This document shows, piece after piece, positions 34,223 through 46,545 of a stretch of DNA of 64,000 bases. The notes under the pieces were generated by a model that had not been told where the DNA came from, made no database searches, and was given only the letters and a program-made list of their open reading frames with translations. Each line of letters begins with the position of its first letter. Position 1 is the stretch's first letter. Made by a program: the position numbers and the translations under genes. The DNA is from an uncultured Litorivicinus sp. Lineage in GTDB: Bacteria; Pseudomonadota; Gammaproteobacteria; Pseudomonadales; Litorivicinaceae. Location: assembly GCA_902594275.1 (NCBI GenBank), contig CACJLQ010000003.1:1-64000 (forward strand). Reading direction: 5' to 3'.

Positions 34223-34795
34223 TTACCCTGTCATCTTTGCGTCAGTCCTCTCCATGAACGCCATGGTGAGGCTGGTCGCCAAAAACAGCACGTGAATACC
34301 TGCAGTAATTCCGATCTCGAGTGGAAACGTCTGCATCCCGGATCCGTTCTTATAAACCTCTGCGATCTGGAATGCCGTGCCCAGCAACGCGATCGAGGAC
34401 AATCCGACCACCGTGGATATGAGCTTGCCCTTCAGTTGCTGTGGGCGCTTAATGCCAAGCTTCTCAATGCCGCGCGATGCTTCAGAATCCATTGCCTCAA
34501 GATGATCAATATCATCAACGAAGTTTTGATAGGACGATAATGCGATGATCGTTATGAGGACTGCGATCAATGCTAAATCGATGAGTTTTAATAGAAGAAT
34601 AAAGATGGCTTCAAGCGAGCCTACTGAATCGAAAATCAGACCCACAGCGACTGCTAACTGTACCAAAACACCAATTTGCGATAACAACACAAATATGAGA
34701 CCCGCCATCAACATAACCATGGTGGCCCCGAATAACAACAAAAATACCGAGATCCCTTTCTCTAGCAGCGCCGCAATCTGTGAATAACCTTTCAT
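34223..34795 (-). CDS. UPF0114/YqhA family membrane protein
   Basis: A 190-residue inner-membrane protein with about four membrane helices and the family pattern (LDLALIAVLITIIALSSYQNFV, GIKRPQQLKGKL). Close in length to E. coli YqhA (164 residues) and relatives. Function is not established. A monocistronic gene convergent with the cytochrome. Confidence 0.85.
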   Translation of the reverse strand: MKGYSQIAALLEKGISVFLLLFGATMVMLMAGLIFVLLSQIGVLVQLAVAVGLIFDSVGSLEAIFILLLKLIDLALIAVLITIIALSSYQNFVDDIDHLEAMDSEASRGIEKLGIKRPQQLKGKLISTVVGLSSIALLGTAFQIAEVYKNGSGMQTFPLEIGITAGIHVLFLATSLTMAFMERTDAKMTG

Positions 34796-35051
34796 GACAT
34801 ACCTCCGGCCGTAGAGCTTAGCAGGATTTTTTTACGGAACGACCGCGCAGATCGGTATTTTCATTCCTGTTCATCTATCGAACAAAAGAGTTTCGCGCCA
34901 ATGGATACAAAAAATTGTATTCTCGGCCCAATTGGTCGAAATAAAGGGCTTCTCAGGGTCTTGCAAGATGTGCAAGAACCATTACTATTACTCTTGCATC
35001 ATACGAAAGTTGAGTACATTGGGTGCTCAATTAAAAATAGGAGATCTTTCG

Positions 35052-35726
35052 ATGAGTGATCGCATTACCCAAGCCACAGCGACGGCTGGATACGGAGTTT
35101 CAGAGTCAGCAAGCAAGGTATTGCGCAACACCTACATGTTGCTTTCAATGACTTTATTCTTCAGCGCAGGAATGACTGCATTAGCCGTGTCGACTCAAGC
35201 CCCGCCAATGCATTGGCTTTTGTCACTTGGCGGAATGATTGGTCTACTGTTCGCCCTTCAAGCGATGCGAAATAGCGTATGGGCCCTACCACTGGTGTTT
35301 GCATTCACCGGGTTCATGGGCTGGACTCTTGGGCCAATGATTTCTTATTACCTGCAGGCACCTGGTGGTGCATCGATTGTTGGCAACGCCCTCTTCGGCA
35401 CAGCTGCGGTCTTTTTGTCGCTGTCAGCCTATGTTCTGACGACAAAAAAAGATTTTAGCTTTATGGGGGGCTTTTTGTTCACAGGTCTCATCATTGCGCT
35501 ACTTGCGGCAATCGGTCTGATGTTTTTCCAGGTTCCAGCCTTGAGCCTCGCCCTAAGCGCGATGTTGGTATTATTAGCAGCGGGCTATATCCTGTTTGAT
35601 ACAAGCCGAATCATCCATGGTGGCGAAACAAACTATGTGATGGCGACTGTTGCTCTGTATGTCGATATTTACATGCTATTCACAAACCTACTTGCGCTAC
35701 TGGGCGTCTTTTCTGGCGACGAGTGA
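35052..35726 (+). CDS. yccA: Bax inhibitor-1/YccA family membrane protein
   Basis: A 224-residue protein with seven membrane helices and the BI-1 pattern (NTYMLLSMTLFFSAGMTAL, then VGNALFGTAAVFLSLSAYV and TSRIIHGGETNYVMATVALY). In E. coli YccA is a substrate and modulator of the FtsH protease. The ATG at 35052 has AGGAGATC upstream; an earlier frame from 34932 lacks one. It precedes tusDCB-tusE with a 4-nt overlap to tusD, the same neighbourhood as E. coli yccA-tusE. Confidence 0.9.
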   Translation: MSDRITQATATAGYGVSESASKVLRNTYMLLSMTLFFSAGMTALAVSTQAPPMHWLLSLGGMIGLLFALQAMRNSVWALPLVFAFTGFMGWTLGPMISYYLQAPGGASIVGNALFGTAAVFLSLSAYVLTTKKDFSFMGGFLFTGLIIALLAAIGLMFFQVPALSLALSAMLVLLAAGYILFDTSRIIHGGETNYVMATVALYVDIYMLFTNLLALLGVFSGDE

Positions 35727-36082
35727 GACAACAGCTTGTCATTTTGCTGGCAGTGTCCCCAGACAGCGGAACACTGCCACTAAGAGCCCTTGAGACACTG
35801 AAGGCCGCGTTATCCAAAGGACACGCGGTCTTTTGCTTTTTGTACGAAAACGGAGTCTTATTTGCAGATAAGACGCGCGATGTACCACAAGGTGAGACAG
35901 ACCCCTCAAACCAACTTGCAGAACTTGCCGGCCTCGCGTCATGTGATGTCGTCGCTTGCATCACAGCAGCTGAAAGACGCGGAATCCGTGAGGAATTGCT
36001 CATTGACGGTGTTCGCCTTGGTGGACTTGGTGAATGGACTGAACAACTTCAGTTAGCTGATCGGGTCATTCAATTTCGATGA
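35723..36082 (+). CDS. tusD: Sulfur relay protein TusD
   Basis: A 119-residue DsrE-like subunit of the TusBCD complex that moves persulfide sulfur from TusA to TusE for tRNA 2-thiouridine. The sulfur-carrying Cys is in VVACITAAERRGI near residue 75. It has a GTG start overlapping the yccA stop, and its own stop overlaps tusC (ATGA). Confidence 0.9.
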   Translation: MRQQLVILLAVSPDSGTLPLRALETLKAALSKGHAVFCFLYENGVLFADKTRDVPQGETDPSNQLAELAGLASCDVVACITAAERRGIREELLIDGVRLGGLGEWTEQLQLADRVIQFR

Positions 36083-36429
36083 AGTCCGTCACCCTGGTTA
36101 TCCGTTCAGGACCTAGCCAATCCTTGGGAACGCGCGAAATGCTCGACATGGCTCTGGTGCTTGCGACCTTCGAGTGTCCTGTCGCCGTCATCTTACAAAA
36201 TGCCGGTGTAGTCTGGGCGTCCTTACCGACTCTGCCGGATGACAGTCCATTAGCACTGAGTGGGAAGCTCAAAAGTCTGCCGTTATATGAGATCGACAAT
36301 GTCTTGATCGACGAGAATAGCTGCAAAGAGCGGGGTGTTCAGGTCAGTCATCATTTTCCGGGAAAACTTTGTGATCACAACCAGATACTCGATTGCCTCA
36401 ATGCAAGTGACCTGGTGTTGGAGGCCTAA
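36079..36429 (+). CDS. tusC: Sulfur relay protein TusC
   Basis: A 116-residue DsrF-like subunit of TusBCD. The family pattern is seen in RSGPSQSLGTREMLDMALVL, the GVVWASLP strand-turn and YEIDNVLID. It is joined to tusD by ATGA and to tusB by TAATG, so the three are translationally coupled. Confidence 0.9.
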   Translation: MKSVTLVIRSGPSQSLGTREMLDMALVLATFECPVAVILQNAGVVWASLPTLPDDSPLALSGKLKSLPLYEIDNVLIDENSCKERGVQVSHHFPGKLCDHNQILDCLNASDLVLEA

Positions 36430-36671
36430 TGATCCACCTGGTGACCTCGACGACTGCGCTTCACGACGCCATGGACTGGCTTACCCCAGATGATATTGTA
36501 ATCGTTGCCGGTGGTGCGTTAAACGCGGTCCAAGAGGTCGATGCGATTCCATGTCGGGTACTTGCCTTTGCCGATGATCAAGTGCTATTCCCACATGTTG
36601 CGATCGACACAATCACACCGGATGAGTGGATCGATCTTCTTGAAACATCACCTTGTCGCACATGGAGCTGA
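36429..36671 (+). CDS. tusB: Sulfur relay protein TusB
   Basis: An 80-residue DsrH-like subunit of TusBCD. It opens MIHLVTSTTALHDAMDWLTP and keeps the DDIVIVAGGALNAV and CRVLAFADD stretches. The length is near the usual 95. Its start overlaps the tusC stop by 1 nt and tusE follows after 1 nt. Confidence 0.87.
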   Translation: MIHLVTSTTALHDAMDWLTPDDIVIVAGGALNAVQEVDAIPCRVLAFADDQVLFPHVAIDTITPDEWIDLLETSPCRTWS

Positions 36672-36672
36672 C

Positions 36673-36984
36673 ATGGCCCTCCAACTTGATGCCGATGGTT
36701 ATTTAGACAATCTCAGCGACTGGAGTGAAGCAGCTGCCCAGGAACTGGCAACCCTTGAGTCAATCGATCTCAGTCCTGCGCATTGGGAATTGATTAAATT
36801 GGCCCGTCGATACTATGAAGAGTTCGACCATGCGCCAGCGATGCGTCCCTTGGTCAAGTGGATCAAGCGGGAGGTCGGTCAAGACAAAGGGAACAGCATC
36901 TATTTGCATCGCCTGTTCCCAGTGAGTCCAGCCAAACAACTCGCCCGTGTGTCTGGCCTCCCAAAACCAACCAAATGCCTATAG
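36673..36984 (+). CDS. tusE: Sulfur relay protein TusE (DsrC family)
   Basis: A 103-residue DsrC-family protein that takes sulfur from TusBCD and hands it to MnmA. It shows LDADGYLDNLSDWSEAAAQE, YYEEFDHAPAMRPLVKW and the C-terminal GLPKPTKCL with the penultimate Cys. The second Cys found in true sulfite-reductase DsrC is absent, so it is TusE. The ATG at 36673 has GGAG. Its TAG overlaps the TAG of convergent serS by 6 bp (CTATAG). Confidence 0.92.
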   Translation: MALQLDADGYLDNLSDWSEAAAQELATLESIDLSPAHWELIKLARRYYEEFDHAPAMRPLVKWIKREVGQDKGNSIYLHRLFPVSPAKQLARVSGLPKPTKCL

Positions 36985-38274
36985 TGTTGGTGTCAGGCGA
37001 TTAGCTTTGATGTAAGGCTTTAATGCGTCAGGTACCGTGATCGACCCATCATCATTTTGATAGTTCTCAACGACTGCGATCAGACAACGTCCGATCGCAA
37101 CACCGGAACCATTGAGCGTGTGGACAAGTTCGGGCTTGCCATTTTCGTTTCTGAACCGTCCTTTCATCCGACGTGATTGGAAATCTAAACAGTTCGAGCA
37201 CGAGCTAATCTCCCGGAACTGGTCTTGGCCTGGTAACCACACCTCGAGATCGTAAGTTTTTGCTGCTGAAAATCCGAGATCACCACCGCATAGATCAACC
37301 ACTCGGTAATGCAGATCTAAACCTTTCAAAACCGCCTCAGCGTGAGCACGCAGTGCTTCAAGAGCTTCCCAGCTCTTCTCCGGATGCGTGATCCACACCA
37401 ACTCAACCTTATCGAACTGATGCTGACGAAACATACCGCGTACATCTCGCCCGTACGAGCCGGCCTCAGCACGGAAACATGGCGTATGCGCGACATATTG
37501 TAGTGGCAGCGATGACGCGTCGACGATCGAGTCACGGACAAGATTGGTCAGCGGCACTTCGGCCGTTGGAATCAAATAGCGCTCACGACCGCCGCCATCT
37601 TCCGGAGCAATTCTAAACAAGTCATCTTTGAATTTCGGCAACTGCCCAGTCCCCTCGAGAATCGATCCATCCACCAGCAAGGGGACATAGGTCTCGGCAT
37701 AACCGTGCTGTTCTGTGTGTAAATCCAACATATATTGGATTAACGCGCGATGTAACTTGGCAAAGGCGCCATGAATGGTAACAAATCGACTACCGGAGAG
37801 TTGCGCCGCGCGGTCAAAGTCGAGACCTGAAAATAACTCGCCAATCTCGATATGATCGCGAACAGCAAATCCGAATTCTGGCTTTCGCCCAACCACAGAG
37901 ACTTCAACGTTATCGTCTTCACTGGTCCCTTCCGGAACACTGGCATCTGGTAGGTTCGGCATTTCCATGAGAATTCGATCAAGCTCAACTTGTACCTCAT
38001 GAAACTGTGACTCGATCGCCGCCAACTCCTCACCAATACCTGCAATCTCAGCCCTTAAAGTTTCCGCCTCTTCCTTCTTGCCGTCTTTCATCAACAAACC
38101 AACAGACTTGGATCCGTCCTTCCGCTTGTTTTGCAATGATTCGGTCTCAAGCTGCAACGACTTACGCTTCGTTTCCAGTGCCTTATATTCCGATAGGTCA
38201 AATACAACGCCTTTTCTCGCCAGCTGCACGACAACTGAATCAACATTTTGACGGAGAAGTTTAGGATCAAGCAT
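36979..38274 (-). CDS. serS: Serine-tRNA ligase
   Basis: A 431-residue class II aminoacyl-tRNA synthetase charging tRNA-Ser. The N-terminal long coiled-coil arm lies at about residues 28-100. Motif 2 is in CFRAEAGSYGRDVRGMFRQH and motif 3 in NGSGVAIGRC; the TAEVPLTN serine site is present. Length matches the family. In many relatives rarA lies between lolA and serS; here 134 bp with no rarA separate them. Its 3' end overlaps tusE by 6 bp. Confidence 0.97.
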   Translation of the reverse strand: MLDPKLLRQNVDSVVVQLARKGVVFDLSEYKALETKRKSLQLETESLQNKRKDGSKSVGLLMKDGKKEEAETLRAEIAGIGEELAAIESQFHEVQVELDRILMEMPNLPDASVPEGTSEDDNVEVSVVGRKPEFGFAVRDHIEIGELFSGLDFDRAAQLSGSRFVTIHGAFAKLHRALIQYMLDLHTEQHGYAETYVPLLVDGSILEGTGQLPKFKDDLFRIAPEDGGGRERYLIPTAEVPLTNLVRDSIVDASSLPLQYVAHTPCFRAEAGSYGRDVRGMFRQHQFDKVELVWITHPEKSWEALEALRAHAEAVLKGLDLHYRVVDLCGGDLGFSAAKTYDLEVWLPGQDQFREISSCSNCLDFQSRRMKGRFRNENGKPELVHTLNGSGVAIGRCLIAVVENYQNDDGSITVPDALKPYIKANRLTPTL

Positions 38275-38408
38275 GAGAGAACATATTCCTTAGAAACCGA
38301 GTCACCGGCCAGCTAGTAAGGCAATCAATAAAGCATTTAAGCATACCAGAACACGCGCTTGGCGATCGAGCTCAGCCTTGGTCAACCGCGCCTTCTCGTC
38401 GACAACAA

Positions 38409-39026
38409 CTACTGATCGCCCAACGCATAAATCACATCAGCACCTTCAGGCGGTATGAATTTGAACAGCGCACTGGCCGGCTCGCCATATTTTACTTCCA
38501 CCAGTGAGACACGCGATCGATTACCAAGCGCATCCTCAATCGATAAATCCAGCAATCGGGACCCATCAAATCGCAATACGATTTGCCGGGTCACTTCATC
38601 AGTTGCTCTGGGCTCCAGAGCGTATACCACGATCGTTCCGGTTCGTTCTTCTATCACTTGGAAACGAGAACCCAAGACATCGAGATCACCGCTTAAGATT
38701 GCCGCTGGTGATGCTGTAAGTGTGTCGTCAAGCGGTCGCACCTGAACCTGATACAGATCTTCATCAAATACCCAGAGCGCCTCGCCATCAGCCACAATGA
38801 CCTGTGAGAATGGTGGATCGGTTTTCCAGTAAAAGATCGATTCCGAGGAGATAGCAAGCGCACCGGTCATCTCGGTAATCGAGGCACCTTTTGAATCCAA
38901 CGTACTTTGCTGGAAATCTGCTGAAAACGTTCGATACGGCTCCAAAAGTCTCGCGAGACTCTCAATCGGTGAAGCAGGGGCACCAAGCGACAGCAGTAAC
39001 CATCCAAATACAATCACATAACGCAT
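38409..39026 (-). CDS. lolA: Outer-membrane lipoprotein carrier LolA
   Basis: A 205-residue periplasmic chaperone that takes lipoproteins from LolCDE to LolB. Signal peptide at residues 1-18, then LARLLEPYRTFSADFQQSTL, SESIFYWKTDPPFSQVIVAD and LWVFDEDLYQVQVRPLD. The ATG at 39026 overlaps the ftsK stop (TGATG), so the two are coupled. Confidence 0.93.
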   Translation of the reverse strand: MRYVIVFGWLLLSLGAPASPIESLARLLEPYRTFSADFQQSTLDSKGASITEMTGALAISSESIFYWKTDPPFSQVIVADGEALWVFDEDLYQVQVRPLDDTLTASPAAILSGDLDVLGSRFQVIEERTGTIVVYALEPRATDEVTRQIVLRFDGSRLLDLSIEDALGNRSRVSLVEVKYGEPASALFKFIPPEGADVIYALGDQ

Positions 39027-41566
39027 CAACGTGGCCCCGGTACCAACACTTCACGAGTCCCATTCGAGCCCATTTCACTCACAACGCCAGTCGCCTCCAT
39101 CGCTTCAATCATACGAGCTGCGCGGTTATATCCTATTTTCAGTTTCCGCTGTACCGCGGAGATGGACGCACGGCGCGTTTCCGTGACAAAAGCAACGGCT
39201 TCGTCATACAACGGATCGGCTTCATCATCACCATCAAGCAGCAATCCCTGTGACTCACCATCGCCTGAAGCCTGCGCATTAAGAATGGCCTCTTCATAGG
39301 CAGGCTGACCCTGAATCTTCCAGAAATTCACAACATTATGAACTTCATGGTCATCCACAAAAGCGCCATGAACTCTCACTGGTACAGGTTTGCCTGCTGG
39401 TAAATAAAGCATATCACCATGACCCAGTAACTGCTCCGCACCCCCTTGATCCAGCACAGTTCGGGAGTCAATTTTTGAACTGACCTGAAAACTCATTCGG
39501 CTCGGCACGTTTGCCTTAATCAAACCAGTGATGACATCCACTGACGGACGCTGTGTCGCGAGAATGAGGTGGATTCCTGCAGCACGCGCCTTCTGCGCAA
39601 GCCGCGCGATCAATTGATCCACTTTCTTACCCACAATCATCATCATGTCGGCAAATTCATCAATCACGACAACGATAAATGGCATCGTCTTCAGCTCAGG
39701 TGCAGCTTCGTCCCGATCAAAACCTGATGGAACAAACGTTGGATCAACAATGGGCTCTCCTCGCGCTGTATGCTCACGCAGTTTCTGGTTATACCCATCC
39801 AGATTCCGAACCCCAAGTGCGGCCATCAATTGATACCGACGTTCCATTTCGCCAACACACCAACGCAGTGCTTTCGCCGCATCCTTCATATCAGTGACCA
39901 CCGGAGCTAACAAATGCGGGATCCCTTCATAAATCGACAGCTCCAGCATTTTGGGATCAACCAATATAAAACGCAGATCGTCGGGCCTTGCTTTATACAA
40001 CATAGACAACAGCATGGCGTTCACACCCACAGACTTCCCAGAACCTGTCGTCCCCGCGACTAATAAATGTGGCATTTTTGCCAGATTAGCGCACACCGAC
40101 TGTCCAGAAATATCATGACCCAGTGCCAATGAGAGGACTGATGGATCTTGAGTGAAGGCATCACTACCCAGAATCTGAGACAAGCGCACCATCTCGCGAT
40201 ATTGGTTCGGGATCTCAATGCCAACCGTGCTTTTGCCCGGAATCACCTCAACAACACGGACGCTGATAACGGCCAAGCTCCTTGCAAGATCTTTGGCCAG
40301 GTTAGTGATCCGAGAAACTTTAACACCTGGAGCAGGATCGATCTCAAAGCGCGTCACAACAGGACCTGGATTAATTGCAACAATCTCGGCATCCACCCCA
40401 AATTCACCGAGACGGCGAATCAGCAGATCGCCCATTTCGGTCAGCTCATCCTGAGAGAAGCCTCGATCTGAAGGTGGATCGGCCGGATCAAGTAATGACA
40501 AATCAGGCAGTGACATCTGTCCAAGAACCGGTTTCTTCGCCTGAGCTTTCGCGTTTGGGGAAATAGGAACAGGCTCATCATCGAGAAGCGTTTGAGCCTC
40601 ATTTAAAGGTACGATTGTAATGTTCCGCCCAACCGGGCGAGGAGCGGAGTCAGCATCGATTATCGGATCACGACGACCACCCTCCATCTGATCCAAGGCT
40701 GCCAGATCAAGGTGAGGTCCTTGATTATCGGCCGGCTGATCGAGATTAATGTCTGGCATCGATGCCTCGGGGCGATAAATATCGCGTGATGCTTTCAGGC
40801 CAAGAAGCTCTGCTTCAATCTGAGCAACATCAGCCTCTGGCGGGCGCGGTGCTACCTTGGTGAGCGTATTGGTAATCTTCTTTGGCAGAATCGCGCGGTT
40901 TATCGGCGCCAAGAGTCGCCCCAATACCGATTGACGACTTTCGATGCTTAATTGCGCAGGCCGACTCTGTCCAGTCAAGACACTCATTATTGATCGACCC
41001 AACGCGAGGACCATGGATCCAGTAGCCGCCAACACATCTGGCCACCACAACGAGAAAACAATCGTCAGGCCAACGAGACTTAACACGAAACCAGATAACG
41101 CTGTACCAGTCAGACCAAAGTCAGCGACCAGGCCCTGATTCAGCACTCCCCCTAAAATACCACCACCGGTAGTCCCGATCGGCAACCAGGTCGTGCCTGG
41201 TCCAATGTGCAGACCAAGCACAATACAAAGACCCGGGATCAATAGGATCAAACCTAAGGTGCGTGCGATCCAGACGCGTCCATCTTGAGTTCCTCTGACG
41301 ATCCACCGAACAACTACCATGGGGAGCCAAGCAACAGCGAATGCCGCATAGCCGAACCAAGATAACATCCAATCAGAGACAAATGCGCCGACCGGACCGA
41401 TCGCATTATTCACATGAGAAATCGCTCCTTGATATGACCAACCCGGGTCTTTTACATCGAAGGATAAAAGCGCCAAAAAAATAAAAATCGACAACGCGAG
41501 GCCGAAAAGCCACGTGACTTCTCGGATTAAGCGGTGATACCAGATCTGTGGCTTGGATTCGTTCAA
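39026..41566 (-). CDS. ftsK: DNA translocase FtsK
   Basis: An 846-residue septal DNA pump. Four or five membrane helices lie in residues 15-200, then a short disordered linker (about 220-390). The motor domain has Walker [18 protein letters not shown] near residue 505 and Walker [14 protein letters not shown], and the C-terminal gamma winged helix ([20 protein letters not shown]) reads KOPS sites. It coordinates chromosome dimer resolution with division. The linker is much shorter than in E. coli FtsK (1329 residues), as in many Gammaproteobacteria. Divergent from trxB. Confidence 0.96.
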   Translation of the reverse strand: MNESKPQIWYHRLIREVTWLFGLALSIFIFLALLSFDVKDPGWSYQGAISHVNNAIGPVGAFVSDWMLSWFGYAAFAVAWLPMVVVRWIVRGTQDGRVWIARTLGLILLIPGLCIVLGLHIGPGTTWLPIGTTGGGILGGVLNQGLVADFGLTGTALSGFVLSLVGLTIVFSLWWPDVLAATGSMVLALGRSIMSVLTGQSRPAQLSIESRQSVLGRLLAPINRAILPKKITNTLTKVAPRPPEADVAQIEAELLGLKASRDIYRPEASMPDINLDQPADNQGPHLDLAALDQMEGGRRDPIIDADSAPRPVGRNITIVPLNEAQTLLDDEPVPISPNAKAQAKKPVLGQMSLPDLSLLDPADPPSDRGFSQDELTEMGDLLIRRLGEFGVDAEIVAINPGPVVTRFEIDPAPGVKVSRITNLAKDLARSLAVISVRVVEVIPGKSTVGIEIPNQYREMVRLSQILGSDAFTQDPSVLSLALGHDISGQSVCANLAKMPHLLVAGTTGSGKSVGVNAMLLSMLYKARPDDLRFILVDPKMLELSIYEGIPHLLAPVVTDMKDAAKALRWCVGEMERRYQLMAALGVRNLDGYNQKLREHTARGEPIVDPTFVPSGFDRDEAAPELKTMPFIVVVIDEFADMMMIVGKKVDQLIARLAQKARAAGIHLILATQRPSVDVITGLIKANVPSRMSFQVSSKIDSRTVLDQGGAEQLLGHGDMLYLPAGKPVPVRVHGAFVDDHEVHNVVNFWKIQGQPAYEEAILNAQASGDGESQGLLLDGDDEADPLYDEAVAFVTETRRASISAVQRKLKIGYNRAARMIEAMEATGVVSEMGSNGTREVLVPGPR

Positions 41567-41628
41567 CCGAACTCCTTGGAGGATGGACTCATCACCTTTA
41601 ATCTATATGCCTAAAAAAACATTCGTGA

Positions 41629-43237
<1,609 letters not shown>

Positions 43238-43241
<4 letters not shown>

Positions 43242-43954
43242 GTGGTTTTGAAACACTGAAATTTTTTGCCACAGCACCGCATCCGTGCAGTTACCTCGAC
43301 GGACAAGAGGCAACGACTTTGTTTGTCGAACCCAGCACGACCCTGACCAGCGAGCAGGTCGTAAAGCTGGCGGAATCGGGATTCCGGCGATCTGGTCGCT
43401 ACACCTATAGGCCGCACTGCGCTCACTGTACCGCCTGTATTTCAGTGCGGGTTCCCGTTACATCATTCCAACCCAAACGTCGGCAAATCCGCACGCTGAA
43501 AAAAAACAAGGATGTCAGCTTTATCGCTTGTTCACCAGTTCTGGATGAAGCGCGTTATGACTTGTATCGTCGGTATATCGAGGTGCGTCACGCCGATGGC
43601 GATATGTATCCACCCTCTCCATCGCAATATGAATCTTTTCTTGCCTCAAGCTCAGATCACGCATTCTTCCTTGAAGCGCGCCTCGGGGACCGTCTCATCG
43701 CGGTCACATTATTCGACGAAATCCCAGGCAATGGACTCTCAGCAATCTACTCATTCTTCGATCCGGACCCTCAATTTGATTCGCGAAGTCTGGGGCGTCT
43801 GATGGTTTTGCAGCTCATCGAAATCGCCCGCGGTCTCGAGCTTTCATACGTCTATCTAGGGTATTGGATTCGCGATTCAAAAAAAATGGTTTATAAAAAT
43901 GAGTACCGCCCAATCGAGATGCTCATCAATAGTAGGTGGATTCGTGCGGAGTAA
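43238..43954 (+). CDS. bpt: Aspartate/glutamate leucyltransferase (Bpt, ATE family)
   Basis: A 238-residue arginyltransferase-like enzyme that puts Leu on N-terminal Asp or Glu in the bacterial N-degron pathway. Motifs: YLDGQEATTLFVEP, FRRSGRYTYRPHC with HCTAC (metal-linked cysteines), FLASSSDHAFFLEARLG and YVYLGYWIRDSKKMVYK. Coupled to aat by an ATGA overlap; infA follows. Confidence 0.93.
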
Positions 43955-43996
43955 GCGGGCATAATCGCGCCTTTCATCATGCTCGAAGGGAGCCAA

Positions 43997-44215
43997 ATGG
44001 CAAAAGAAGATTCAATTGAAATGGAAGGCACGATTGTCGACACGTTGCCAAATACCATGTTCCGTGTCGAACTCGACAATGGTCATGTCGTCACAGCACA
44101 CATCTCAGGGAAAATGCGGAAGCACTACATTCGAATCCTGACTGGTGACCGAGTGACCGTTGAACTCACACCTTATGACCTGACTAAGGGTCGTATCACC
44201 TTCCGGGCACGCTGA
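43997..44215 (+). CDS. infA: Translation initiation factor IF-1
   Basis: A 72-residue OB-fold protein, full length, with the typical [13 protein letters not shown] start and [15 protein letters not shown]. It binds the ribosomal A site during initiation. The ATG at 43997 has GGGAG; an upstream in-frame ATG at 43979 is not the family start. Follows bpt by 42 bp. Confidence 0.97.
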   Translation: MAKEDSIEMEGTIVDTLPNTMFRVELDNGHVVTAHISGKMRKHYIRILTGDRVTVELTPYDLTKGRITFRAR

Positions 44216-44222
44216 TCTTTCG

Positions 44223-44246
44223 CCATCCCGGAGTGACCGGGATGTC
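44223..44246. terminator. Hairpin between convergent infA and clpA
   Basis: CATCCCGG at 44224-44231 pairs perfectly with CCGGGATG at 44237-44244 around an AGTGA loop. No T-tract follows, so it may act weakly in both directions. Confidence 0.5.
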
Positions 44247-44252
44247 CTAATC

Positions 44253-46532
44253 TCACGCAGTTTCTTTCGATTTCACAACGCGAGGCGTCATTTCGAACGC
44301 AAGCTCGTCATTCGTGTCGGCTGTCACAAGTACGCTGCCGCCCCCAGCCAACTCACCAAACAAGATGGCATCAGCCAAAGGCCGCTTGATCGAATCTTGG
44401 ATGAGTCGCGCCATTGGACGAGCGCCCATCGCCCTGTCATAGCCGCGCTTGGCAAGCCAACGCATCGCGGACTCATCCACTTCAATCGATACTTTACGAT
44501 CATCCAACTGTGCTTGTAGCTCAGCAATGAATTTGTGAACAACTTGCTCAATGACTTCTTCATTCAGTGCACCAAACTGAACGATCGCATCCAGGCGATT
44601 ACGAAACTCCGGTGTGAAATGACGCTTGATCACCTCCATCGCATCCGTTGTCTGATCCTGCTCACTGAATCCAATCGAGCGTTTTGATAAACTCTCAGCA
44701 CCGGCATTCGTGGTCATGATCAAAACTACATGACGGAAGTCAGCCTTCCGTCCGTTGTTGTCGGTCAAGGTTCCATGATCCATGACCTGCAACAGCAGAT
44801 TAAAGACGTCCGGATGCGCTTTTTCGACCTCGTCAAGCAGCAACACGCAATGTGGATTTTTGGTGATCGCTTCTGTCAACAATCCACCCTGATCAAAACC
44901 GACATAGCCCGGAGGCGCACCAATCAGACGACTGACTGTATGCCGTTCCATGTACTCGGACATATCAAAACGAACTAACTCAATCCCGAGCGTCCTTGAT
45001 AACTGTCGGCTGACTTCTGTTTTACCAACACCTGTCGGTCCCGCAAACAGGAAACATCCAACCGGTTTTCCTTCTTGCTTGAGTCCCGCTCGCGATAACT
45101 TGATTGCGGAACCCATTCGTTCGATGGCTTCGTTCTGCCCAAAGACAGTTAATTTCAGATCACGCTCAAGATTCTCAAGCACTTCAGAATCCGATTTCGA
45201 AATCTGTTTCGGGGGGATCCGTGCAATATTCGCAACAACTGCTTCGATCTCCGGCACCCCAATCACCTTCTTACGACGTGATGGCGGCATCAGCCGCTGC
45301 ATGGCACCCGCCTCATCAATTATGTCGATCGCCTTATCCGGTAAGTGTCGATCACTCATGTATTTTGCGGATAATTCAACGGCTGACGTCAGTGAAGCCT
45401 TGGTATAACGCAGTTCATGGTGCTCCTCAAACCGAGACTTCAGACCGTTGAGGATCTTGATCGTGTCCTCGATTGACGGCTCAAGAACATCCACCTTCTG
45501 AAATCGGCGCGCCAAGGCGCGATCTTTCTCAAAAATTCCCCGGAATTCCTGAAACGTGGTCGACCCAATGCATTTCAACTGCCCAGATGACAGCAAAGGC
45601 TTCAGCAAATTGGATGCATCCATCACTCCGCCCGAGGCAGCACCAGCACCGATTATGGTGTGAATTTCATCAATGAACAAAATGGCGTGTTTTTCTTTTT
45701 CCAGTTCGCCCAGCAAAGCTTTCAGGCGCTTCTCGAAATCACCGCGATACTTGGTACCGGCTAACAATGATCCCAAATCGAGCGAATAGACCACGGCATC
45801 ATGAATCACCTCCGGGACTTGACCTTCTTCGATCCGGTAAGCCAAGCCCTCAGCAATCGCTGTTTTACCGACGCCCGCTTCCCCGACAAGCAATGGATTA
45901 TTCTTACGACGACGCGACAGTGTTTGAATGACGCGAGACAGTTCCTCATCGCGACCGATCAATGGATCGATACGTCCCTTTTTCACTTCTGAATTCAGAT
46001 TGGTGCAGTAACCATCGAGATTGGATGTACGCTCGTCACCTGATGCCGCCTGATTGGTTTGCGATTCCGATTCGCTTTCACCGTCTGTCCCGGTTTCTTC
46101 AGACTTGGCAATCCCATGACTGATGTAATTCACGACGTCGATTCTTGCGATCTCTTGCTGCTTCAGGAAATACACAGCCTGAGATTCTTGCTCCGAAAAG
46201 ATCGCAACCAAAACATTGGCACCAGTGACTTCCTGCTTACCTGAGGACTGCACATGGAACACAGCACGCTGAAGCACCCGCTGAAACCCCAAAGTCGGTT
46301 GGGTATCACGCTCAGAATTTTCGGGAAGCCCTGGGGTTGTCTGCACCACAAACTGCTCAAGCTCTTCGCGGAGCTTCGATAAATCGGCACCGCAGGCATT
46401 GAGGACCTGAACCGCTGACGCATTATCCAATAGCCCAAGCAGCAGATGCTCGACAGTCATGTATTCATGACGAAGCTCCCTGGCGCGCTTGAACGCACTA
46501 TTTAGGGTAACTTCGAGGTCGCGGCTCAACAT
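44253..46532 (-). CDS. clpA: ATP-dependent Clp protease ATP-binding subunit ClpA
   Basis: A 759-residue double-AAA+ unfoldase that feeds ClpP. The N domain is at residues 1-150 (LNSAFKRARELRHEYMTVEH). AAA-1 has Walker A GEAGVGKTAIAEG and Walker B ILFIDEIHT; AAA-2 has GPTGVGKTEVSRQ and LLLDEVEKAHPDVF, and the IGAPPGYVG pore loop is present. The ATG at 46532 has AAGGAGACC. clpS precedes it by 13 bp. With Aat, Bpt and ClpS encoded nearby, most of the N-degron pathway is in this window; clpP is not. Confidence 0.96.
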   Translation of the reverse strand: MLSRDLEVTLNSAFKRARELRHEYMTVEHLLLGLLDNASAVQVLNACGADLSKLREELEQFVVQTTPGLPENSERDTQPTLGFQRVLQRAVFHVQSSGKQEVTGANVLVAIFSEQESQAVYFLKQQEIARIDVVNYISHGIAKSEETGTDGESESESQTNQAASGDERTSNLDGYCTNLNSEVKKGRIDPLIGRDEELSRVIQTLSRRRKNNPLLVGEAGVGKTAIAEGLAYRIEEGQVPEVIHDAVVYSLDLGSLLAGTKYRGDFEKRLKALLGELEKEKHAILFIDEIHTIIGAGAASGGVMDASNLLKPLLSSGQLKCIGSTTFQEFRGIFEKDRALARRFQKVDVLEPSIEDTIKILNGLKSRFEEHHELRYTKASLTSAVELSAKYMSDRHLPDKAIDIIDEAGAMQRLMPPSRRKKVIGVPEIEAVVANIARIPPKQISKSDSEVLENLERDLKLTVFGQNEAIERMGSAIKLSRAGLKQEGKPVGCFLFAGPTGVGKTEVSRQLSRTLGIELVRFDMSEYMERHTVSRLIGAPPGYVGFDQGGLLTEAITKNPHCVLLLDEVEKAHPDVFNLLLQVMDHGTLTDNNGRKADFRHVVLIMTTNAGAESLSKRSIGFSEQDQTTDAMEVIKRHFTPEFRNRLDAIVQFGALNEEVIEQVVHKFIAELQAQLDDRKVSIEVDESAMRWLAKRGYDRAMGARPMARLIQDSIKRPLADAILFGELAGGGSVLVTADTNDELAFEMTPRVVKSKETA

Positions 46533-46545
46533 ACAGGTCTCCTTC

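Noticed and set aside
38275-38408. Possible 28-codon membrane peptide between lolA and serS
   Set aside because: A TTG-started hydrophobic frame exists but has no ribosome site or known relative; the gap simply lacks rarA.
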